The position numbers were made by a program, and so were the translations under genes. A DNA stretch of 18,060 nt, from assembly GCA_002359055.1 (NCBI GenBank), contig DEQC01000067.1:1-18060 (forward strand). Direction: 5' to 3'. Source of the DNA: Flavobacteriales bacterium UBA3376 (GTDB lineage Bacteria; Bacteroidota; Bacteroidia; Flavobacteriales; Weeksellaceae). The notes beneath the pieces are model-generated. The model did not search any database. It was not told the origin of the DNA and worked only from the letters and a program-made list of their open reading frames with translations. Positions 7,519 through 16,204 of the stretch are shown one piece after another (position 1 is the first letter of the stretch; each line of letters begins with the position of its first letter).

Positions 7519-7769
7519 CTGTAACATTTCCGATTATTTGCACACTAACTAAACAAAGCATTTGATTACATGAACAATCGTATTTTTCTAAGTTTCCTAT
7601 TTTTATTATTGAGTCAATTGATCTTCGCTCAAGAGATTTGTAAATTAAGAGGTGAAGTAAGAGACAGTTTAGGTTTACCCATTTATGACGCAGCAGTTTC
7701 AGCTTTCAATTCTAAAAACGAAGGTGTAGATTTTACTTTTACAGATGTAGAAGGTGCTTTTACTTTGGA
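7519..7769 (+). repeat. Duplicated segment, right copy (intact receptor leader plus first 200 coding bases)
   Basis: This is the partner of 6391-6641, offset by exactly 1128 bp with no gaps. The shared leader blocks CTGTAACATT and TGYACACTAAYTAARCAAAG precede both receptor start codons at the same distance, so they are candidates for a promoter, operator or translation-control element of the receptor gene. Confidence 0.9.
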
Positions 7770-10248
7770 TTTACCTTGTAACGAAACTTATGAAGTGGAA
7801 ATTGAGCATTATGAATATGAATCTTTTGCAGATAAATTCACTATGAATCGATCGCGTTCGGCTAAATTTCAATTGAATTTCTCAACTATTTCTTTGGATC
7901 AAGCCATCATTACAGCAAGACAACCGATTACCGTCAAAGGCGACACCATCGAATATGATGCAGATTCTTTCAGAACGCAGGCCGATGAAAGCTTAGAAGA
8001 TATCTTAAAAAAACTTCCAGGAATTGAAGTTGAAAATGGAAAAGTATTTTACGAAGGCAAAGAAATCAAAACCATAAAAGTTGGTAATCGTGAAGTTTTG
8101 GGAGGTAATACCAAACTTTTGACCAAGAATTTACCAGCTGATGCTATTGATAGAATTCAACTCAATAAAAAATTCAAAGCCAATCCATTTGCTAATTCTT
8201 TGTCCGACGAAGAAGAAGCCATGCTGAACATCGAACTTAAAGAAGATAAAAAAAGTCTGATTTTCGGAAATGCAACCATCGGTGGAGATGCTGATGAACA
8301 TATCGATTTACAGACTAAATTGTTCTATTTCAGTCCAAAAACTGACGGAACTTTGATAGCTGATCATAATACCTTTGGGAAAGAAGTTTTTTCAAGAGAA
8401 GATTATTTCACTTTTTTAGGTGGAATTTCTGAATTGATGGAAGAAGGAAGTAGTTTTTCTTTGAGAGAAGAAAACAATTCTATCATGTTGGGAACTTCTC
8501 AAAATGCATCTGATATGAAAGCATCTTTGGGAGCCTTGCACTTTGGATATGAACCCAACAAAAAGTGGTTCACCAATGCATTTGTTTTGTTCAATCATCA
8601 AGACATTAATTTCAAATCTACGGAAGAGAGAATTACAGAAAATATCACTTTCAAAGATCAACAAACCAATTATCAACATTTATTTTCGACTTTGGGTAGA
8701 TTGAGAGTTGACTTCAATCCTGGCAATCGATCGCAATGGAAATACCGCGCAAATTTCAATTATTTAGAAAATAAAGATGAACAATTTGCTGATACTTATT
8801 TGAACGAAAATTCATTGGGAAGTCGAGAAAATATCAATGAAAACCACAATTTCAGTTGGAGACATAATTTGTCATATATCCAAAGAATTGGAAGTGATCA
8901 TAACATTGGATTTTATGCAAGACATCAAATCATGGATAGTCAACCTGAACTCAATATTTTCTCAGATGAAACGCCAATCATCATCGATGAATTGAATTTT
9001 TACAATCTAAGACAAGACCAAAGGTTGCAAACTCAAAACTTGCAATTGTATGGAATTTACAATCATTTGTTGACCAATACGAGCAATTTAAGATTGAAAG
9101 TTGGAAGCAATTTCAGTTGGCAAAAACTCAGCAACTCTATCTATGAAAGCGATATGAAAATTACTCAATATAATTTCGAAACAAAATCCGAATTCGATTT
9201 TACTGAATTGTATGTCGATTTAACTTTGACGAAAAAGTTAGGGATTTTCAAATTTGATTTAGGAGTTGGTTTGCATAATTTCGATGAAAAAACTGAGCTG
9301 ATCAATAATCAACGCGAATTGAATTTCACCAAACTTCTTCCCCATTTTTCAACGGAAGTCAATATCAACAATGCACAAAGAATTAATTTAAATTATAACC
9401 AACAATATAAATTACCAAATGTTTCGGATCTTTCAGAAACTTATGATATCCAAAATTATTATTCGATTTACAGAGGATTTTTAGGTTTGAAAGAAGCTTT
9501 GTACCACAATGTTTCTTTGAGTTATGGATATTTCAACTCATTTAATTTTCTGAATTTTTATGTGGGTGGAACTTACAACAGAAGTGTGGACAATATCCAA
9601 TCTTCATCGGATATGACGAATGTTCCACAAATCAATTCAGTGGTAAATAACCCTGAAGATGATCAAACGGTTATGGTTTATTTTGGTGGTGGAAAAAGAT
9701 TTACAAGACATTATTCATTAGATCTGAGAGCCAATTTGAATTACTTGGATTATTATACCAACATCAAAAGATTGGATTTCAGCGACCCGAGTTTATCGAC
9801 CACTATCGATGAATTGACGCACAATACTTCATTTATCCAAAATTATACTTTGACCAATAAATTTAAATTCAGAAGAAAAGTTGAATTTGATTTAGGGTTA
9901 AATTACAACCACAATGATTTCAAATCACTTACCGATACTGAATTTACTACTTGGAATCCTTTTGGAAAATTGGCTTGGGCAATCAGCGATAAATTCTTGT
10001 TGCAATCTGATTATTCTTATCGAATTCAATACATGAATGGTGAGTTGATCAATGAAAATCAAGCGTTGAACGCATCACTAAGATATCACATCGCGAAAAA
10101 CACTCACTTGACACTTGTTGGTGGAAATTTATTGGGTGATGAGCGAATCGTTAGTTCTAATTTCGATGCTGTAACCAATCAAACCATAATCAATACAAGA
10201 GAATTATTGGGAAGATATTTCTTGGTTCAATTGCGCTACAAATTCTAA
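7570..10248 (+). CDS. TonB-dependent-receptor-like outer membrane protein with carboxypeptidase-regulatory-like domain
   Basis: The product is 892 residues. The signal peptide is residues 1-20 (L-F-L-L-L-S-Q-L-I-F-A, then Q). A carboxypeptidase-D-regulatory-like beta sandwich spans about 24-105 (L-R-G-E-V-R-D, then D-V-E-G-A-F-T-L). A plug-like domain spans about 112-225, with D-T-I-E-Y-D-A-D-S-F, L-E-D-I-L-K-K-L-P-G-I-E-V and A-I-D-R-I-Q-L. From about 230 on there is a long series of alternating-residue beta strands, the outer membrane barrel. The chain ends L-V-Q-L-R-Y-K-F, with the terminal aromatic typical of barrels inserted by the Bam machinery. No clear TonB box was identified and no SusD partner gene is present, so it is not a classic glycan-import pair. 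It lies downstream of GLPGLI copy 3, a combination common in Bacteroidota but of unknown substrate. Confidence 0.87.
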   Translation: MNNRIFLSFLFLLLSQLIFAQEICKLRGEVRDSLGLPIYDAAVSAFNSKNEGVDFTFTDVEGAFTLDLPCNETYEVEIEHYEYESFADKFTMNRSRSAKFQLNFSTISLDQAIITARQPITVKGDTIEYDADSFRTQADESLEDILKKLPGIEVENGKVFYEGKEIKTIKVGNREVLGGNTKLLTKNLPADAIDRIQLNKKFKANPFANSLSDEEEAMLNIELKEDKKSLIFGNATIGGDADEHIDLQTKLFYFSPKTDGTLIADHNTFGKEVFSREDYFTFLGGISELMEEGSSFSLREENNSIMLGTSQNASDMKASLGALHFGYEPNKKWFTNAFVLFNHQDINFKSTEERITENITFKDQQTNYQHLFSTLGRLRVDFNPGNRSQWKYRANFNYLENKDEQFADTYLNENSLGSRENINENHNFSWRHNLSYIQRIGSDHNIGFYARHQIMDSQPELNIFSDETPIIIDELNFYNLRQDQRLQTQNLQLYGIYNHLLTNTSNLRLKVGSNFSWQKLSNSIYESDMKITQYNFETKSEFDFTELYVDLTLTKKLGIFKFDLGVGLHNFDEKTELINNQRELNFTKLLPHFSTEVNINNAQRINLNYNQQYKLPNVSDLSETYDIQNYYSIYRGFLGLKEALYHNVSLSYGYFNSFNFLNFYVGGTYNRSVDNIQSSSDMTNVPQINSVVNNPEDDQTVMVYFGGGKRFTRHYSLDLRANLNYLDYYTNIKRLDFSDPSLSTTIDELTHNTSFIQNYTLTNKFKFRRKVEFDLGLNYNHNDFKSLTDTEFTTWNPFGKLAWAISDKFLLQSDYSYRIQYMNGELINENQALNASLRYHIAKNTHLTLVGGNLLGDERIVSSNFDAVTNQTIINTRELLGRYFLVQLRYKF

Positions 10249-10273
10249 TTCATCAATTTCAATTAAAAGTATA

Positions 10274-10309
10274 AAAAAACTCCGTTTCATTTTTGAAACG
10301 GAGTTTTTT
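10274..10309. terminator. Bidirectional intrinsic terminator
   Basis: A perfect 16-bp stem (10274-10289 with 10294-10309) closes on a TTTT loop. The stem has the GC-bearing core CTCCGTTTCA flanked by AAAAAA on the left and TTTTTT on the right, so it gives a hairpin plus U tract on both strands. It lies between the convergent receptor gene and the serine hydrolase gene and serves both. Confidence 0.93.
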
Positions 10310-10330
10310 GTTGATCAATCTCAAATATAA

Positions 10331-11599
10331 TTAACTATTTCTTTTATTTTCTTTGATTAAATTCAATTCTCTTTGCAAATTTTTAATCGAGGCATCACTA
10401 ATTCTTCCATCATCAAATCTATAGGGATAATCTCCAAAAAGGCTGACCAATTTCATACTTGCATATATGGTTGGATTCAGTCGATTTCCAAGAGCGATTA
10501 TAGTTGCTTCATTTTCTATATCTCTCACATAAGTCGTATTGTTGCCATGCCATTTTCCATTGTGATAAATCAATCGATTTTCATCGTCCCACTCCATCAA
10601 TCTAAAACCCAAACCATAATTTTTCACACCTGGTCTTTCATAACTATAACCTTGCCAAGCCTTTTCTTTCAAATGCTGAGGAAGGAATTTATCGGAATAC
10701 ATAGCGATATCCATTTTCAATAAATCTCTTGGTGTTGAATAAATATTTTTGTCACCATAGGTTTTATCCAAATGATCATAATCCCAGATTCTACCATTTT
10801 TATAATAAGTTTTAGAAACTTGATCAGAATGCTTATCAAATTCCATTACAAATGTATTTTCCATTCCTAACGGATCAAAAACAATGTATTTCATGGCTTC
10901 TGGATAATCAAATCCGGTAACTTTTTCTATGATCAACGCAAGAATCACATAATTTGTATTGTTATAAAAAAACCTTGTATCCGGCTTAGCCAGTGGGTCT
11001 GGATTCTTTTCGATAAACATTTCCAACAAATCGTGATTACTCATCATTTTTGACCTGTCCCAATAATTTGGATCTTCTGACAAAGGCAAATAATTTGGCA
11101 ACCCACTTCTATGATTGAGTAAATCTTGAATTTTCACACCTTCGTATGGAAAATCTTTAAGGAATTTATCGACCACATCTGTCAAAGCTAACTTTTGATT
11201 TTCTACCAATTTCAAAACTGCCATTGAAGTCAGAACTTTTGAAATTGAAGCGATATGAATAGGAGTTTCTTTGGTAATTGGAACTTCGTTTTCGAAATCA
11301 GCAAAACCTGAATAACCTTCGAACAGAATTTCTCCATGTTGAGCAACTATCACTCCTCCACTCGTATTATTTTTCAGCCAAAAATTTTTGTAATAATTGT
11401 TTAGAAATCGTTGTTTTTCTTTTTTCAACTTCGAAGTTGGCTTTTTGAAATTATAAGCTTTTACCCAATCGATAGAATCAAACCGCGGTATAGAATCATA
11501 TTCCGATTTTGCGATTTGAGCCATTTCGATTTCTGATCTTTTACAACTTATAGATACGATTAAAGCAATAAATAAAATCGACCAAACTTTTTTTAACAT
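10331..11599 (-). CDS. Serine hydrolase lipoprotein, beta-lactamase / class C penicillin-binding fold
   Basis: The product is 422 residues. A lipoprotein signal ends I-V-S-I-S-C with the lipidated Cys at 19, so it is probably a membrane-anchored periplasmic enzyme. The active-site set is complete: S-I-S-K at 118-121 gives the nucleophile Ser118 and Lys121 (SxxK), Y-N-N at 212-214 is the YxN element, and H-N-G at 346-348 sits in the third-motif position, where class C relatives have HxG or KTG. L-L-N-H-R-S-G-L-P at 160-168 and Y-G-L-G-F at 328-332 are further family landmarks. Relatives include esterases, D-aminopeptidases and carboxypeptidases, so the substrate cannot be read off and antibiotic resistance should not be assumed. 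It lies 67 bp downstream of the methyltransferase gene and has its own -7 box, so it can be transcribed alone. Confidence 0.9.
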   Translation of the reverse strand: MLKKVWSILFIALIVSISCKRSEIEMAQIAKSEYDSIPRFDSIDWVKAYNFKKPTSKLKKEKQRFLNNYYKNFWLKNNTSGGVIVAQHGEILFEGYSGFADFENEVPITKETPIHIASISKVLTSMAVLKLVENQKLALTDVVDKFLKDFPYEGVKIQDLLNHRSGLPNYLPLSEDPNYWDRSKMMSNHDLLEMFIEKNPDPLAKPDTRFFYNNTNYVILALIIEKVTGFDYPEAMKYIVFDPLGMENTFVMEFDKHSDQVSKTYYKNGRIWDYDHLDKTYGDKNIYSTPRDLLKMDIAMYSDKFLPQHLKEKAWQGYSYERPGVKNYGLGFRLMEWDDENRLIYHNGKWHGNNTTYVRDIENEATIIALGNRLNPTIYASMKLVSLFGDYPYRFDDGRISDASIKNLQRELNLIKENKRNS

Positions 11600-11630
11600 A
11601 ACTCAACTAACTATTTGAAGCAAATTACAA

Positions 11631-11638
11631 CAAAACTA
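11631..11638 (-). promoter_or_regulatory. -7 promoter box for the serine hydrolase gene
   Basis: On the minus strand this reads TAGTTTTG, an exact TAnnTTTG match, about 31 bp before the hydrolase ATG. No TTTG at the right distance upstream was found, so support rests on the -7 box and its position. Confidence 0.4.
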
Positions 11639-11666
11639 AATGCTCCTACAAATTTTTAACTTTTTG

Positions 11667-12407
11667 CTAAGAATTTCCCCTAAAAATAGTTGATGCTCTT
11701 TCGCCCAAAATTACACTCGTTGCCATAGCTACATTTAGACTTTCTGTTTGTTGAAGTTTCCCCATGCGCGGTATGCTCAACCTTTGTGTTACAAAACTTT
11801 CCAACTTTTCGGATATGCCGTTTGCTTCGTTGCCCATCAATAAAACTGCTTTTTCGGGCAATTTAGTTTTATATAAATTTTCTCCATCCATAAAAGTTCC
11901 TAAAATCGGATGAGAATAAGTTTCGAAAAACTCTTCTAAATCTGTATAGTTGATTTGAACTCTTATGAATGAACCCATAGTAGATTGAATTACTTTTGGA
12001 TTGTATGAATCGACCGTCTCTTTTGAACAAACAATTTGCTGAATTCCAAACCAATCAGCCATGCGAATGATCGTTCCTAAATTCCCAGGATCACGTATAT
12101 CGTCCAAAGCAATGATAAATCCATTTTTCTGAATGTTTTTCTCTTGAGGAATTTCACACACTGCCAATGCTGTATTCGGTGTAACTAATTGACTGATTTT
12201 CTTTAGTTCACGTTCAGTAATCAAGATATTTTTCGAAGGAAAATCATTAAAAGTGTCGTCAATAGAGTAAATTTTCTCAACATAAATTGAACTATTCAAC
12301 ACTTCTTTTATATTTTTAACTCCTTCAACCACAAACTTGTTATATTTTTGTCTAAATTTCTTTTTAACAAGTGAGTTGATTAGTTTGGTATCGTTATTAG
12401 TAAGCAT
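11667..12407 (-). CDS. TrmH/SpoU family RNA 2'-O-methyltransferase
   Basis: The product is 246 residues. The N-terminal part (K-F-V-V-E-G-V-K-N-I-K-E-V-L at 24-37) is the substrate-binding domain seen in RlmB-type rRNA methyltransferases. The SPOUT knot motifs are all present: motif 1 L-D-D-I-R-D-P-G-N-L-G-T-I-I-R at 101-115 with Asn109 and Arg115, motif 2 M-G-N-E-A-N-G-I-S at 191-199, and motif 3 I-P-R-M-G plus T-E-S-L-N-V-A-M-A at 212-229. The enzyme transfers a methyl from S-adenosylmethionine to a ribose 2'-OH, most likely in 23S rRNA; the exact nucleotide cannot be told from sequence. It is divergent from tamL, with only three bases between the two start codons, and its best promoter box lies inside tamL. 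Confidence 0.92.
   Translation of the reverse strand: MLTNNDTKLINSLVKKKFRQKYNKFVVEGVKNIKEVLNSSIYVEKIYSIDDTFNDFPSKNILITERELKKISQLVTPNTALAVCEIPQEKNIQKNGFIIALDDIRDPGNLGTIIRMADWFGIQQIVCSKETVDSYNPKVIQSTMGSFIRVQINYTDLEEFFETYSHPILGTFMDGENLYKTKLPEKAVLLMGNEANGISEKLESFVTQRLSIPRMGKLQQTESLNVAMATSVILGERASTIFRGNS
12343..12350 (+). promoter_or_regulatory. Candidate -7 box for tamL, inside the methyltransferase gene
   Basis: TATTTTTG fits TAnnTTTG and lies about 60 bp before the tamL ATG, within the coding region of the divergent methyltransferase gene. There is no clear -33 element. Confidence 0.35.
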
Positions 12408-12410
12408 TTA

Positions 12411-15026
12411 ATGAAAAATATAAATACAAAGATAGTATTATTCGTCGTTTTTACTTTGATTGCCGCGGGTTGTTCAACAACTAAGAAAGTACCCGAAGGT
12501 GAATATTTACTTACCAAAAACAAATTTGAATTCGAAGGCAAGGAAAAACCTTTTAGTTCAGAAGTACCTGAATACGTAAGACAACGCCCAAATAGTGCTG
12601 CACTGGGTTTGATTCCTTTGAAATTATTGATGTACAATGCTGTTCCATCTAAATTCGATACTACTTTCAGTCAATATAATGATCTGAGTCGTTTGAGAAA
12701 AACTCAAGAATCACTCGATAGTTTATTGGTCAAAAACGGTTTAGAAGAATACGAAGGTAGAGGTCTTTGGTTGAAGCGATTGATGTTTAACCAAGGAGAA
12801 CCGCCAGTGATCATAGATTCGACTATGTCGGATTTTTCAGAGAAAAATTTAGAAAATTTTTATTTCGATCGTGGTTATTTCGATGCGGAAGTTGAATCAA
12901 TTGTCAAAAAAGATTCAGCGTCAAAAAAAGGAAGTATTATTTATAAAATCAGTCCTGGCGAAGCTTCTATGATTGAATCTTACAATTATGAAATTTCAGA
13001 TTCTACCATTCAAAGACATTTCGAAACTTTAACCCGAAGAGGAACTAATATCAAAGTAGGAGAAAGATATGATTTGGATAATTTCATGAAAGAAAGAGAT
13101 CAAATCGTTGATTTTCTAAAAAACAGAGGATATTGGAGATTCAATGATGATGGCCAAGCCATAGAATTTACAGCTGATACAACTTTTTCAACCAAAGCTT
13201 TAGATATAAAATTGTTGATTCCTGTAGAAAGTTCAGATTCAGCCATAGCCAAAAAAATATTTCCGAGGTATAGGTACAGAAATATTTACATTTATCCAGA
13301 TTCTGATCCTGTAGCCGATGGAGAATTTCCACCGACTTATTACGACACGATTTACGACGGATATCATTTGAGATATACCGATCCTAAAATGAAATATCGA
13401 CCTAAATTCTTCACAGATGCAATTGTCATGCGAGACAGTTCATTGTATCGATTGAATGCTGAAGTTCAAACACGAAGAAACTTTTCGAAAAGAGAAGGTG
13501 TTACTATGACTGGATTTGAAGAAGTAGCAATATCTGATGAGAAAATAGGTGATGACAATTTATTGGATGTGAGTTTTTATTTTAGACCTAAGAAAAAGTA
13601 TGATTTATTTTATGGTGCTGAATTGTCATGGTCTGAATTTATGAATTTTGGAGTTTCACCGAGAGTTTCATTATTGGCAAGAAATTTATTCGGTGGAGGA
13701 GAAAATTTAGAAACGACTTTAAGAGGAACTTTAGGGAATGTCAATAAAAAATTCTCCAATGAATCGAGTTTCTTCAACGCTTTTGAATTGGCATTTCAAA
13801 GTAAAATCAATTTTCCTTATTTGTTGACGCCATTCAATATGGATAATATTTTAGGAAAGCGATATTTCAAGCAAACCGATTTGAGAATTGGAGCTTCAGT
13901 TCAAAAGAACATTGGTTTGGACAGAATTACTTATTCGACAGGTTTGGATTATAATGTTTCGTTCAGAGACACACACTCACATATGTTGAGTTTTTTGAAC
14001 ATTGAGTTTGTAAATAATTTGCAAAAAGGAAATTATTTCAACGTATTCGAAGGCGACAATTCTATCAAAAACAATTTTTTCAATCGACATTATTTCATGT
14101 ACAATCCTTCTGCAGCGATTGGATATGATCAAGGAGAATATACAAATGATGAAATCATCGATATGATTTACAACGACCAAGGATTTCTTAACTCTTTGGA
14201 CAATGAAGGTTTGGAGGATTTGGCCATATTTGAAAACATGAATTTCAGAAAAAACACCATTACACAAGATGTGTTGATTTTATCGCTTATTTATCAATAC
14301 AGTTTGAATCAAAATGAAAGAAGAAACATCAAACATCCGTGGTATTTTAGAGGTCGAGTTGAATTGGCTGGTAATGTTTTGAACTTATTGGACAGAACCA
14401 TTGATTTTCCAAAAACAACCACTTCACAAGGAGAGCAATCAGGAACCATTTTCAATGTACCTTATTCTCAATTTGTAAGAATCGATTTGGATTTAAGAAA
14501 ATATTTCAATTTAGGTCATCAATCAACTTTAGCAACACGTGCATTTGTTGGATTGATTCAGCCTTATGGCAACACTGATTTCATACCATTCAGCCGAAGT
14601 TTCACTGCAGGTGGAGCCAATGACAACAGAGCTTGGGCAGCTGCGACTTTAGGTCCGGCGGGTCTACCGAGATATGCAGGAGGAGATGATGTATTTGCCA
14701 TTGAGCGATTGAAATTACTTTTCAGTGCAGAATATAGGTTCAATATTTACGAAAGATTCAACAGTGCGTTTTTTATAGATGCGGGAAATATTTGGGGAAC
14801 GGATAAAAATGACGATTTAACCGTATTTAAGTTCGATCGATTCTACAAAGAATTGGGTATAGGTGCAGGATTTGGGATACGATTGGATTTAACTTATTTC
14901 TTATTGAGATTTGATTTTGCCTATAAAATACACGACCCAAGTTATCCAGAAGGCAGTCGTTGGAGATTCGATGACATTAACTTATTGAAGCCTCGTTTAG
15001 CTTTTGGAATTAATTATCCATTTTAA
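12411..15026 (+). CDS. tamL: TamL-type lipidated BamA/TamA family outer membrane protein
   Basis: The product is 871 residues. It has a lipoprotein signal ending L-I-A-A-G-C with lipidated Cys21, unlike proteobacterial TamA and BamA, but as known for the Bacteroidota lipoprotein form TamL. POTRA-like segments follow (for example L-E-N-F-Y-F-D-R-G-Y-F-D-A-E-V and V-D-F-L-K-N-R-G-Y-W-R-F). A D15/Omp85 barrel fills the C-terminal half, with G-G-A-N-D-N-R-A-W where BamA relatives carry the conserved loop-6 VRGF-like motif, and a closing F-G-I-N-Y-P-F with terminal aromatic. The family helps assemble proteins or move lipids at the outer membrane, in partnership with a TamB-like periplasmic protein. 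No tamB is inside this window. Its start is 3 bp from the divergent methyltransferase start, and the fbaA promoter begins 12 bp after its stop. Confidence 0.9.
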   Translation: MKNINTKIVLFVVFTLIAAGCSTTKKVPEGEYLLTKNKFEFEGKEKPFSSEVPEYVRQRPNSAALGLIPLKLLMYNAVPSKFDTTFSQYNDLSRLRKTQESLDSLLVKNGLEEYEGRGLWLKRLMFNQGEPPVIIDSTMSDFSEKNLENFYFDRGYFDAEVESIVKKDSASKKGSIIYKISPGEASMIESYNYEISDSTIQRHFETLTRRGTNIKVGERYDLDNFMKERDQIVDFLKNRGYWRFNDDGQAIEFTADTTFSTKALDIKLLIPVESSDSAIAKKIFPRYRYRNIYIYPDSDPVADGEFPPTYYDTIYDGYHLRYTDPKMKYRPKFFTDAIVMRDSSLYRLNAEVQTRRNFSKREGVTMTGFEEVAISDEKIGDDNLLDVSFYFRPKKKYDLFYGAELSWSEFMNFGVSPRVSLLARNLFGGGENLETTLRGTLGNVNKKFSNESSFFNAFELAFQSKINFPYLLTPFNMDNILGKRYFKQTDLRIGASVQKNIGLDRITYSTGLDYNVSFRDTHSHMLSFLNIEFVNNLQKGNYFNVFEGDNSIKNNFFNRHYFMYNPSAAIGYDQGEYTNDEIIDMIYNDQGFLNSLDNEGLEDLAIFENMNFRKNTITQDVLILSLIYQYSLNQNERRNIKHPWYFRGRVELAGNVLNLLDRTIDFPKTTTSQGEQSGTIFNVPYSQFVRIDLDLRKYFNLGHQSTLATRAFVGLIQPYGNTDFIPFSRSFTAGGANDNRAWAAATLGPAGLPRYAGGDDVFAIERLKLLFSAEYRFNIYERFNSAFFIDAGNIWGTDKNDDLTVFKFDRFYKELGIGAGFGIRLDLTYFLLRFDFAYKIHDPSYPEGSRWRFDDINLLKPRLAFGINYPF
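12427..12434 (-). promoter_or_regulatory. -7 box for the methyltransferase gene, inside tamL
   Basis: On the minus strand this reads TATCTTTG, the most favoured form of TAnnTTTG, 19 bp before the methyltransferase ATG. It lies within tamL codons 6-8. It gives a leader of roughly 10-15 nt. Confidence 0.5.
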
Positions 15027-15038
15027 GTTTAAGTTTTT

Positions 15039-15046
15039 TATCTTTG
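15039..15046 (+). promoter_or_regulatory. -7 promoter box for fbaA
   Basis: TATCTTTG lies 12 bp after the tamL stop and 32 bp before the fbaA ATG at 15079. It fixes the aldolase start, because longer in-frame starts back to 15004 overlap tamL and lie upstream of this box. Confidence 0.6.
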
Positions 15047-15078
15047 TGTACTTAAATCGCACATATAATTATATAACA

Positions 15079-16152
15079 ATGAGTAGAAAATTTCCTGCCG
15101 GGGTAGCCACCGGTTCTTTAGTTAAAGAAATCATTCAAGACGCCAAAGAAAACAGTTATGCATTACCTGCTTGTAATGTGATCGGTTCGAGTTCAATCAA
15201 TGCAGCGATGGAAGCTGCGGTCGAAGCCAACTCCCCTATCATCATTCAGTTTTCAAATGGTGGTGCTGCGTTTAATGCCGGTAAAGGATTGAAATCTGAC
15301 AATAAATTCGTTCCATCCATCAAAGGTGCTGTAGCTGGAGCTTTACATGTTCATCAACTGGCAGAAGCCTATGGTGCTACAGTGATTTTACATACCGACC
15401 ATTGTGCCAAAAATTTATTGCCATGGATAGATGGAATTATGGATGCCAACGAGCAACACTTCCAAAAAAATGGAAAAGCATTGTTTAGTTCACATATGCT
15501 TGATTTATCAGAAGAAAGCATAGAAGAAAACATGGAAATTTCTAAACGTTATTTAGAAAGAATGGCCAAAGTCGGAATCACTCTTGAGGTAGAAATTGGT
15601 ATTACTGGAGGTGAAGAAGATGGAGTGGATAACACCGGCGTGGACAATTCTTTATTATATACACAACCAGAAGAAGTTGCTTATGTTTATGAACAACTGA
15701 AGAGTGTTGATGATAACTTTTGGATAGCAGCTGCGTTTGGTAATGTACATGGAGTTTACAAACCTGGGAATGTAGTTTTGACGCCGAGTATTTTGGACAA
15801 TTCTCAAAAGTACATCGAGCAAAAACATCAAACAGGAAAAAATCCAGTGGATTTTGTATTCCACGGTGGATCTGGTTCTTCTTTAGAAGAAATTAGAGAA
15901 GCTATTAGTTATGGAGTAATTAAAATGAATATCGATACCGATTTACAATTTGCCTTTATGGAAGGTGTTCGCAAATACTTTGATGAACACGAAGATTATT
16001 TACAATCACAAATTGGAAATCCTGACGGGAGCGATATACCGAATAAAAAATATTATGACCCAAGGGTTTGGTTAAGACATGGAGAAGTTTCATTCAAAGA
16101 TAGATTGAAACAATCCTTTGAAGATTTAAACAATATAAATAGACTCGGATAA
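15079..16152 (+). CDS. fbaA: Class II fructose-1,6-bisphosphate aldolase
   Basis: The product is 357 residues, close to the 359 of Escherichia coli FbaA, and the alignment from memory is nearly gap-free with numbering shifted by two. It reversibly cleaves fructose 1,6-bisphosphate to dihydroxyacetone phosphate and glyceraldehyde 3-phosphate in glycolysis and gluconeogenesis. Zinc ligands are His108 (T-D-H-C), His224 (F-G-N-V-H-G-V-Y) and His262 (F-V-F-H-G-G-S-G-S). The catalytic Asp is Asp107. Glu172, Asn284 and Asp286 (N-I-D-T-D) match the remaining active-site residues, and the G-G-E-E-D-G-V-D-N loop of class IIA enzymes is present at 177-185. The ATG at 15079 is supported by family length and by the promoter just upstream. 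accD follows after 52 bp without a recognisable terminator, so the two may share a transcript. Confidence 0.97.
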   Translation: MSRKFPAGVATGSLVKEIIQDAKENSYALPACNVIGSSSINAAMEAAVEANSPIIIQFSNGGAAFNAGKGLKSDNKFVPSIKGAVAGALHVHQLAEAYGATVILHTDHCAKNLLPWIDGIMDANEQHFQKNGKALFSSHMLDLSEESIEENMEISKRYLERMAKVGITLEVEIGITGGEEDGVDNTGVDNSLLYTQPEEVAYVYEQLKSVDDNFWIAAAFGNVHGVYKPGNVVLTPSILDNSQKYIEQKHQTGKNPVDFVFHGGSGSSLEEIREAISYGVIKMNIDTDLQFAFMEGVRKYFDEHEDYLQSQIGNPDGSDIPNKKYYDPRVWLRHGEVSFKDRLKQSFEDLNNINRLG

Positions 16153-16204
16153 ACACATAAAAATGTAGAATTCGAGGGAGTATTAATTAGGTAGAAATAG
16201 TAAA

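Noticed and set aside
6391..7769. Insertion sequence or phage origin of the duplicated receptor start
   Set aside because: No transposase, integrase, terminal inverted repeats or target-site duplication could be seen around either copy.
10331..11599. Calling the serine hydrolase a beta-lactamase resistance gene
   Set aside because: The SxxK and YxN motifs are shared by esterases and peptidases of the same fold, and nothing in the sequence points to antibiotic hydrolysis.
15004..15078. Longer aldolase starting at 15004
   Set aside because: It overlaps the tamL 3' end, lies upstream of the TATCTTTG promoter box and exceeds the family length; the ATG at 15079 gives 357 residues, which fits.
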